Shown: piece by piece, positions 16,265-22,209 of the stretch
How positions within the stretch are numbered: position 1 is the stretch's first letter
How the letters are laid out: each line of letters begins with the position of its first letter
Source: JAUVZL01 sp965603515
Lineage (GTDB): Bacteria; Hydrothermota; Tepidihabitantia; SM23-42
Length of the DNA stretch: 64,000 bases
Direction of reading: 5' to 3'
NCBI GenBank assembly: GCA_965603515.1
Contig: CBFDDH010000004.1
Span: 34,358-98,357, forward strand
Program-made: the position numbers and the translations under genes
The notes under the pieces: model-generated
Told to the model about the DNA's origin: nothing
The model's input: only the letters and a program-made list of their open reading frames with translations
Database searches by the model: none

Positions 16265-16723
16265 ATGATAAAAAAAAGGGAGTTGATTGCATTCTGCAGT
16301 TTGTATTGTGGTGAATGCCCCAATTACACTGGTAGGATTGCTGATTTGGCACGGGATTTGAGAAAGGAACTACGAAGCGTCAGATTTGACAAAACAGCGG
16401 AGGTGCTTTCGGGACTATCTTTCTTCAGCATGTTCAAAGACTACAAACAATGCTATGGGGTTCTTGGCGGCATGGTGAAACTCCGTTGTAACCACGCCTG
16501 CAGAGACGGCGGTGGCAATCCATACTGCAAAATCAGAAAGTGCTGCCAGAAAAGGGAAATTGAAGGATGCTGGCTTTGTGATGAATTTGAGACATGTGAG
16601 AAACTAAATGACTTAGAAGCAAATCATGGTGTGGCCCACATCAAGAACCTACGAAGAATTAAGAAAAGCGGAATTAACGCCTTTCTCGATGGGCAAAAAC
16701 ACTGGTATGTGAAACGTAAGTAA
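16265..16723 (+). CDS. DUF3795 cysteine-rich protein
   Basis: The 152-residue protein is rich in Cys: CSLYCGECPNYTGRIADLA at the N-terminus, then RCNHACRDGGGNPYC, RKCCQKREIEGCWLCDEFETC. The spacing matches DUF3795, a family probably binding zinc or an Fe-S cluster, with no known reaction. It lies between element C3 and a good attC-like site (16755-16826), so gene plus attC makes one clean cassette. GAGGAGTTAGTAG precedes the ATG. Confidence 0.8.
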   Translation: MIKKRELIAFCSLYCGECPNYTGRIADLARDLRKELRSVRFDKTAEVLSGLSFFSMFKDYKQCYGVLGGMVKLRCNHACRDGGGNPYCKIRKCCQKREIEGCWLCDEFETCEKLNDLEANHGVAHIKNLRRIKKSGINAFLDGQKHWYVKRK

Positions 16724-16754
16724 ATTAGTTGAATGTCGCCTCGAGAGGCAGAAC

Positions 16755-16826
16755 AACTAACAGTGCGTTTCCCCTGACCGCTATTCCACTGTGATTCATA
16801 GCGGCAGGTGAGATTTGTCATTAGGA
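16755..16826 (+). repeat. attC-like recombination site A
   Basis: The left box AACTAAC (16755-16761) is followed by CAGTGCG, CCTGACCGCTAT, a loop, ATAGCGGCAGG and the right box ATTAGGA (16820-16826). CCGCTAT pairs with ATAGCGG and CCTG with CAGG, leaving one unpaired A, the extrahelical base typical of attC. CTAA pairs with TTAG at the ends. The layout matches integron attC sites; the right box has A instead of G at its first position, so it may be decayed. It follows the DUF3795 stop. Confidence 0.7.
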
Positions 16827-16864
16827 ATATTTGACAAACAACAAAGCAGGAAAGGAGAAAAACA

Positions 16865-17386
16865 ATGGGTAAGACAGAAGAAAACTTAAAAACTGGATTT
16901 GCAGGAGAATCACAAGCAAGGAATAAATATACTTATTTTGCCGAAGTGGCAAGGAAAGAAGGGTATCATTATATTGCCAGGATCTTTGAAGAAACGGCTG
17001 AAAACGAAAAACAACACGCAAATGATGAATTTAAACTTCTGCACGGAATTGGTGATACAGCAGCAAATCTGAAAGAGGCAATTGAAGGGGAACATTATGA
17101 AGTAACGCAGATGTATTCCACTTTTGCAAAGGAAGCGGAAGAAGAAAATAATATGAAAGCATCCATTTTATTCAAGCAGATCGCAAAAGTCGAAGCACAT
17201 CACAGGGATCGCTACAAAAAACTGTTGGAAATGGTTGAAAGAAAGGCAGTATTCAAAAGAGAAACGCCTATAAAGTGGAAATGCAGCATCTGTGGTTATA
17301 CTTATACAGGTTCTGAACCACCCCCTAAATGTCCGTGCTGCAAGCATCCTAAAGAATACTATGAACCAGCAAATTTAGATATATAA
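16865..17386 (+). CDS. rubrerythrin
   Basis: Rubrerythrin reduces hydrogen peroxide in anaerobes with electrons from rubredoxin. The 173-residue protein has a four-helix diiron domain (about residues 1-135) with GFAGESQARNKY, the ENEKQHANDEF and VEAHHRDRY metal-binding helices, and a C-terminal rubredoxin-like domain with CSICGYTY and CPCCKHP (about 141-170). AAAGGAG precedes the ATG. It is followed 13 bases later by a rubredoxin-glutamate-synthase-like gene, and the two form an obvious redox pair within the cassette block. Confidence 0.95.
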   Translation: MGKTEENLKTGFAGESQARNKYTYFAEVARKEGYHYIARIFEETAENEKQHANDEFKLLHGIGDTAANLKEAIEGEHYEVTQMYSTFAKEAEEENNMKASILFKQIAKVEAHHRDRYKKLLEMVERKAVFKRETPIKWKCSICGYTYTGSEPPPKCPCCKHPKEYYEPANLDI

Positions 17387-17399
17387 AAAGGAAAGTAAT

Positions 17400-18797
17400 A
17401 TGGCGAGATATAGATGCAGCGTTTGCGATTATATTTATGATGAAGAAAAAGAAGGGGTGGAATGGAATGAGTTGCCCGATAATTGGGTTTGTCCAGTATG
17501 TGAATCAACAAAATCTTTTTATGCGCGCGTTGAAGCTGCTACTACACAAACCGACTCATTCGAAATTGCTTCCACTTCACCCAGTTCGTTCATAAGGACA
17601 GCAGATGACACGGAAACCCATATGGCAGACATTCATAAAATCGCTGAAACAGGTGAATCAATTATCGAACCGATGCGAACAAAGAAGACTACAATTTCAT
17701 GGGATGATATATTGATAAAAGGTGTTCAACTCGCAAAGATACCCCTGAATCATGAAGTACCTGTTAATACTCGAACAATCATAGGCCCTAACTCAAAGCA
17801 TCCCTTAGTTATAGAATCACCGATTTTTGTGACTCACATGTCATTTGGCGCACTTTCAAAAGAGGCAAAACTTGCCTTAGCAAAAGGAAGCGCTGCAGTG
17901 AAAACGGCGATGAGTTCCGGCGAAGGCGGGATTTTACCGGAATCTTTAGAAAATTCTTATAAATACATCTTTGAATATGTGCCTAACAGATATAGCGTGA
18001 CAGAGGAAAATCTGAAAAAGGTTGATGCGATTGAAATCAAAATCGGGCAATCAGCGAAGCCTGGCATGGGAGGGTATTTACCGGGGGACAAAGTCACTGA
18101 AGAAATATCAACTATCAGAGGATTCAGTAAAGGAGCTGACATCTTCAGTCCCGCTCATTTCGACGATATTACAAACAAAGATGAATTAAAGAAGGTTGTC
18201 AAATGCCTGAGAGAAGCTTCTAATGGTAGGCCGATCGGGATTAAATTCGCAGCGGGAAATATTGAGAGCGATATGGAAGTCGCCTTGTATGCGGAGCCTG
18301 ATTTCATTACAATTGACGGAAGGGCCGGTGCAACTGCCGCAGCACCGAAATTTGTTAAGTCTGCTACTTCAGTTCCTTCAATATTCGCGTTACATCGGGC
18401 AAGAAAATATCTTGATCATAAAAAGGCGGAAAACGTGTCGTTAATTATTACAGGCGGGTTGAGGATATCTTCAGATTTTGTGAAGGCATTGGCTATGGGA
18501 GCAGATGCTGTTGCTATTGGTACAGCTGCGCTAATCGCATGCGGATGTCAACAGTATCGAAAGTGTAATACCGACAAATGTCCGATGGGTATTGCAACGC
18601 AGAATCCTGACTTAAGGGCGAGGTTAAATGTCGAGAAGTCAGCTTCTCAGTTACAGAATTTCTTAAAGGTATCAACTGATGAGCTGAAAAGCTTTGCCCG
18701 GCTTACGGGCAACGATGATGTTCATAAGCTATCAACTGTTGATCTTTGTACGATAAATTCAGAGATATCTAATTATACAGCAATTTTACATGTTTAG
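17400..18797 (+). CDS. rubredoxin fused to FMN-binding glutamate synthase-like domain
   Basis: A 465-residue fusion. Residues 1-45 are a rubredoxin (CSVCDYIYD ... CPVCEST). A spacer of about 60 residues follows, then a GltB-type FMN barrel (about 120-400) with THMSFGALSKEAK, GEGGILPE, GQSAKPGMGGYLPG and IIGGLRIS-like TGGLRISSDFVKALAMGADAV. The CGCQQYRKCNTDKCPMG block supplies the Cys of a 3Fe-4S cluster. It lacks the glutaminase domain, so it is not a complete glutamate synthase; it may pass electrons to the upstream rubrerythrin or reduce another acceptor. GGAAAG precedes the ATG. Confidence 0.85.
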   Translation: MARYRCSVCDYIYDEEKEGVEWNELPDNWVCPVCESTKSFYARVEAATTQTDSFEIASTSPSSFIRTADDTETHMADIHKIAETGESIIEPMRTKKTTISWDDILIKGVQLAKIPLNHEVPVNTRTIIGPNSKHPLVIESPIFVTHMSFGALSKEAKLALAKGSAAVKTAMSSGEGGILPESLENSYKYIFEYVPNRYSVTEENLKKVDAIEIKIGQSAKPGMGGYLPGDKVTEEISTIRGFSKGADIFSPAHFDDITNKDELKKVVKCLREASNGRPIGIKFAAGNIESDMEVALYAEPDFITIDGRAGATAAAPKFVKSATSVPSIFALHRARKYLDHKKAENVSLIITGGLRISSDFVKALAMGADAVAIGTAALIACGCQQYRKCNTDKCPMGIATQNPDLRARLNVEKSASQLQNFLKVSTDELKSFARLTGNDDVHKLSTVDLCTINSEISNYTAILHV

Positions 18798-18812
18798 ATG
18801 ATTGTTGTTTTA

Positions 18813-18838
18813 TTAGTGCTGATAAACCTAGGTTAGGC
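18813..18838 (+). repeat. core-site element, copy C4 (no promoter part)
   Basis: TTAGTGCTGATAAAC (from 18813) leads into the perfect palindrome AACCTAGGTT and the core GTTAGGC (18832-18838), an exact match to the integron consensus GTTRRRY. The upstream promoter half is absent because the previous gene ends at 18797. It separates the rubrerythrin pair from the cupin gene. Confidence 0.6.
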
Positions 18839-18861
18839 CAGGAGAAGAAGGGAGAATAACG

Positions 18862-19206
18862 ATGATTACTAAAAAACTATCAGAAGTTGGAATCATGGCT
18901 AATGCTCATGGTGTTGATGCCCGAAATCTTTACAATAAAGAAGAAGCTATGGTGACAGTCATTACATTGGAGCCTGGGCAATCATTGAAGCGCCACATTA
19001 CTTCTGTTGATGTGGCATTTTATGTGCTCGAGGGGATCGGGGTAGTGGAAATTGGTGACGAGAAGACCGAAGTCACAAAAGATACACTAATAGAAAGTCC
19101 GAGGGACATTGTACATTGCTGGTATAATGAAAGCAGTAGTCCATTACGGTTTATGGTAGTAAAAGCACCCAGACCAACAAAGAAGACAGTGTTTATAGGT
19201 AGTTGA
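18862..19206 (+). CDS. small cupin-domain protein
   Basis: The 114-residue product is a single cupin beta-barrel. Motif 1 is represented by PGQSLKRHITSVDVAFYVLEG and motif 2 by PRDIVHCWYN, giving His ligands for a metal. No catalytic partner domain is present. Small cupins of this kind include dioxygenases, isomerases and sensors, so the reaction is open. GGAGAAGAAGGGAG precedes the ATG. It lies between core element C4 and attC-like site B, and so is a single-gene cassette. Confidence 0.8.
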   Translation: MITKKLSEVGIMANAHGVDARNLYNKEEAMVTVITLEPGQSLKRHITSVDVAFYVLEGIGVVEIGDEKTEVTKDTLIESPRDIVHCWYNESSSPLRFMVVKAPRPTKKTVFIGS

Positions 19207-19219
19207 AAATAGATATTGA

Positions 19220-19289
19220 GCATAACAAGGCGCTGGAGCTGATTGCTATTCCGCTGCGCTTTTCGATAGGTGAGCTCAGGCGTTATAGC
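19220..19289 (+). repeat. attC-like recombination site B
   Basis: Left box GCATAAC (19220-19226), then AAGGCGCTGGAGCTGATTG, a loop, and GGTGAGCTCAGGC before the right box GTTATAGC (19282-19289). The outer boxes are complementary apart from one extra base, and GAGCT pairs with AGCTC inside. The AAGGCGCTGGAGC half is very like common environmental attC sites. It follows the cupin stop by 13 bases and is the last element of the accessory block. Confidence 0.75.
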
Positions 19290-19321
19290 TATTATTAGTT
19301 TTCAAATATACAAAAAATTTT

Positions 19322-20242
19322 CTACGCTTTATTTTTTGAACCAAATATTCTTATCCTGTCCTCAACGATTTGCTGCATCATATCACGGGCAAGACCGATA
19401 ATTTTTCGCGGGTCAAAGACCTTTGGGTTTTTTATTAAATATTCCCTGACTCCTGCAGTAGAAGCAATTCTTAAATCTGTATCGGTATTTATTTTTGATA
19501 TACCGTATTTTACTGCCTGCTTAATTAAATTATCTGGTACACCCCTGGTATGCGCAAGTTGACCACCGAATTTGTTTACCCGGTTAATCCATTTCATCTT
19601 AACCCCTGATGCGCCGTGCAGAACGAGTGGAATTTTCACTTTCTTAGCAATTTCTTTTAATATATCAATGCGCAATCTTGGTGTTCCTTTAAATTTATAT
19701 GCACCGTGTGATGTGCCAATAGCTATAGCCAAGGCATCGCATCCTGATTCATGGGCAAATCTTCTTGCCTCCCCAGGATCAGTATAGATCGCGTCATCTT
19801 TCTTGACCTTTATATCGTCTTCAATGCCGGCAAGCCTGCCGATCTCTGCCTCAACTGAAACATGTCTTTTATGTGCATATTTGACGATCTGTTTGGTTAA
19901 TCTTAGATTTTCTTCAAAAGGCAGGTGCGAGGCATCGATCATTACCGACGTGTAGTTATATTTTATGCACTTTTTTACTATTTCGAAAGATTTACCATGG
20001 TCCAAGTGTAATGCTACAGGAATCTTCGCTTTTTTTGCCATGGTAATGACAAGTTGAGAAAGATTTTCAATACCGGCATACTGTATTGCCTTTTCACTCG
20101 TTGCGACTATTACCGGTGCATTAAGTAATTCTGCGGCTTGTATTATCGCCTGCGTGATTTCAAGATTTGATGTATTGAAGGCTCCGACTCCATAGTGCCC
20201 TTGGTGGGCTTTTGCTAAAATTTTATTCAAATTGACTAACAT
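19322..20242 (-). CDS. fba: class II fructose-bisphosphate aldolase
   Basis: The enzyme interconverts fructose 1,6-bisphosphate with two triose phosphates, using zinc. At 306 residues it belongs to the class IIB group (Gat/Agar/Fba type). Zinc-binding and catalytic motifs are visible: VALHLDHGKSFE, SVMIDASHLPFEEN, VEAEIGRLAG, IGTSHGAYKF, LVLHGASGV and the phosphate-binding ISKINTDTDLR. No strong ribosome binding site precedes the ATG. It flanks the accessory block on the opposite strand. Confidence 0.93.
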   Translation of the reverse strand: MLVNLNKILAKAHQGHYGVGAFNTSNLEITQAIIQAAELLNAPVIVATSEKAIQYAGIENLSQLVITMAKKAKIPVALHLDHGKSFEIVKKCIKYNYTSVMIDASHLPFEENLRLTKQIVKYAHKRHVSVEAEIGRLAGIEDDIKVKKDDAIYTDPGEARRFAHESGCDALAIAIGTSHGAYKFKGTPRLRIDILKEIAKKVKIPLVLHGASGVKMKWINRVNKFGGQLAHTRGVPDNLIKQAVKYGISKINTDTDLRIASTAGVREYLIKNPKVFDPRKIIGLARDMMQQIVEDRIRIFGSKNKA

Positions 20243-20260
20243 AATGGTCTCCAGTTCTTT

Positions 20261-20611
20261 TCAGGTTTTTCCCCCTCCCTTGACGGGAGGGGATAAAGGA
20301 GAGGGTGTAATCTCATTTAATATTGTTTTTGTAACTCCATCAAGATTGCTTAGAACATCATTGTTCCAAAATCTAATCACATTAAAACCCTGTCCACAAA
20401 ACCATCTATCCCTTTGTTTGTCCCTACGATTATCACAATGCTGACCACCATCAATTTCAATAATCAGTTTATTTTTAAAACAGACAAAGTCAACAATGTA
20501 ATCTCCCATAGGTTGCTGCCTTCTAAACTTCACACCTAGTTGCTTATCTCGTATTCTACTCCATAACTTCGTTTCTGCTTCAGTCATATTTTTTCTTAAA
20601 TTTCTTGCCAA
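20261..20611 (-). CDS. DUF559 endonuclease-like protein
   Basis: A 116-residue protein of the DUF559 family, related to the Vsr/PD-(D/E)XK nuclease fold. NLRKNMTEAETKLWSRIRD, then VDFVCFKNKLIIEIDGGQH with the Asp/Glu active-site residues, and RDRWFCGQGFNVIRFWN are typical. The TTG start is chosen because the conserved ARNLRKN block begins there. The last 15 or so residues (PSPLSPPVKGGGKT) are encoded by a palindromic repeat. A related palindrome flanks the other side in inverted orientation, so gene and repeats may move together. Confidence 0.82.
   Translation of the reverse strand: MARNLRKNMTEAETKLWSRIRDKQLGVKFRRQQPMGDYIVDFVCFKNKLIIEIDGGQHCDNRRDKQRDRWFCGQGFNVIRFWNNDVLSNLDGVTKTILNEITPSPLSPPVKGGGKT
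20269..20310. repeat. palindromic repeat at the 3' side of the DUF559 gene
   Basis: CCCCTCCC-TTGAC-GGGAGGGG is followed by ATAAAGGAGAGGGTGTAA. The same order, palindrome then an AT(A)A-GG-GGGTG tail, appears inverted on the other side of the gene (20630-20670) and in gene-less copies at 29893 and 45507. Confidence 0.65.
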
Positions 20612-20629
20612 AGTTTTCCTGTTAATCGT

Positions 20630-20670
20630 TCACCCCCACCTTATTCCTCCCCCATTAAGGGGGAGGGAAA
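20630..20670. repeat. palindromic repeat at the 5' side of the DUF559 gene
   Basis: TCACCCCCACCTTATTCC is followed by the palindrome CTCCCCC-ATTAA-GGGGGAGG. Relative to 20269-20310 it is inverted, so the two bracket the gene. Confidence 0.6.
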
Positions 20671-20749
20671 TTTATTTTTTACTCCTTTCCACCTTTTCCC
20701 GTTCTCCTTTTCTCCGATTCTCCCAGTCTCCCCGTCTCCGTGTCATCTT

Positions 20750-21454
20750 CTACCCCGGCGTTATTGCCGCAACGCATGAATAAACATCCTTAGCACCGGC
20801 GTCTTTAAGCACCCGTGCACATTCATTTATTGTTGCACCGGTGGTTATAACATCGTCAACCAAGAGGACAGTTTTGTCCTCTATACCATTGCTTTTCAAT
20901 GCAAATGCATTAAAAACATTTTTCTTGCGTGCCTGTTCATCCAATTTAGTCTGGCTCTTCGTATTTTCAATACGTTTTATGATGTTATTTACTTGAATAT
21001 TACATTCTTGGCTTATTATTTCTGATAATAATGCTGCCTGGTTATAGCCGCGCCTTAAATTTTTCCACCAGAAAAGAGGGATAGGTACTATCATATCAGC
21101 ATCTTTTAAAAAATGATCAGATTTTATAATACTTGCCATTGCTCGACCTAAGAAAATAGCGAGCTTGATTTTCTTGCGATATTTGAAATGATGAATAATT
21201 TTATCGACCGGAGGGATAAACAGCATGAATGCGCGTCCATAATCAATATGAACTTCTATTTTACAGAATCGACACGGGTTTCCTTTATTTATTGGCCTTC
21301 CACAGAACCGACACAGGGGCGGTTTTGCTTCTGGTATATAATCAAGACAGTTGTTACACAGCATATTCTGCTCTATCTCATCATTGCAAAGAAGGCAACG
21401 TTGTGGTAGAATAAAGTCCAGAGTGGCTTTTAAGATAGTTTGGGCGATACTCAA
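20750..21454 (-). CDS. comFC: ComF family phosphoribosyltransferase-like protein
   Basis: The 234-residue protein has an N-terminal zinc-ribbon (CLLCNDEIEQNMLC ... CRFCGRPINKGNPCRFC) and a C-terminal type I phosphoribosyltransferase fold with the PRPP loop VLLVDDVITTGAT. In naturally competent bacteria ComFC acts in DNA uptake or processing; its enzymatic role is unproven. The start is placed at TTG 21454, which overlaps the lgt stop (ATTGA) and gives normal length; a start 26 codons earlier would lie inside lgt and lacks support. Translation is probably coupled to lgt. Confidence 0.88.
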   Translation of the reverse strand: MSIAQTILKATLDFILPQRCLLCNDEIEQNMLCNNCLDYIPEAKPPLCRFCGRPINKGNPCRFCKIEVHIDYGRAFMLFIPPVDKIIHHFKYRKKIKLAIFLGRAMASIIKSDHFLKDADMIVPIPLFWWKNLRRGYNQAALLSEIISQECNIQVNNIIKRIENTKSQTKLDEQARKKNVFNAFALKSNGIEDKTVLLVDDVITTGATINECARVLKDAGAKDVYSCVAAITPG

Positions 21455-22209
21455 TGCTTGGCTTGCGATGCTTTGGTATACAGGATAATGCCGAGACCCA
21501 CGATAGCCATGGCAATCATCTGGTTGATCCAAAAATTCGCCATGTTCTCGTAGTAGCGGATAAAATCAACACCAAAACGGAATGCTCCTGAGAAGATCAA
21601 GTAAAGAGCGAACACAATCCCTGTTCTGTGGGGTTTAAATAATTTCCTGTTGAGGAAGAAAAAAAGTGCTAGTCCGAATACGGCAGAGTATAGCTGTGTC
21701 GGGTGTAGTGAATATTGACTAACCAATGAAGATCCTGCAACGCAATGGGGAGGGAATTTAATTGCCCACGGCAAGGTCGAGGGCTTGCCAAAGCAGCAGC
21801 CATTAAGAAAACAACCTATCCTGGTAAAAAAAGTACCCAGGGCGATTGCTGGTGCAATTGTATCAGTGATCTTAAGAACCGGAGCTTTCTCTTTTCTTAA
21901 ATAGATGATGCCGGCAAGCAATGCGCCGATGAACCCACCGAAGAACATCATCCCGCCTTCCCATATCCTTATTATGCCTAACAAATCATTTTCATATTGA
22001 GTCCAATGAAAGACTACATAAAGAATTCTGCCGCCGATGATTACACCGATCATTAAATAAAAAGCCAGGTTTTCTATGATTATCCAGGGCAGGTTGAGTT
22101 TCTTGGCTGCTTTTTTGACGTAGAGGATAGCGAAGATAAAAGAAATTACAAGCATTACACCATAAGAAGGCAATGCTATTCCATTGAATTGGATGAGGAT
22201 GGGTCTCAC
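21451..22209 (-). CDS. lgt: prolipoprotein diacylglyceryl transferase
   Basis: Lgt transfers diacylglycerol from phosphatidylglycerol to the lipobox Cys of prolipoproteins in the inner membrane. The 252-residue protein has about seven transmembrane helices and the Lgt signature region GGRILYVVFHW ... WEGGMMFFGGFIGA, with GCFLNGCCFGKPS and the catalytic-site HPTQLYSA. It starts with GTG overlapping the stop of the EF-G-like gene (GTGA). Its substrates in this window include ApbE and RlpA. Confidence 0.95.
   Translation of the reverse strand: MRPILIQFNGIALPSYGVMLVISFIFAILYVKKAAKKLNLPWIIIENLAFYLMIGVIIGGRILYVVFHWTQYENDLLGIIRIWEGGMMFFGGFIGALLAGIIYLRKEKAPVLKITDTIAPAIALGTFFTRIGCFLNGCCFGKPSTLPWAIKFPPHCVAGSSLVSQYSLHPTQLYSAVFGLALFFFLNRKLFKPHRTGIVFALYLIFSGAFRFGVDFIRYYENMANFWINQMIAMAIVGLGIILYTKASQAKH

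Noticed and set aside
18813..18838. Element C4 as an attC site of the rubrerythrin pair
   Set aside because: It is only 26 bases and lacks the two long arms and loop of an attC; it resembles the core part of C1-C3.
12858..18838. Repeated leader elements as riboswitches
   Set aside because: The conserved dyad overlaps the -10 box rather than lying wholly in the RNA, and no known riboswitch sequence is recognised.
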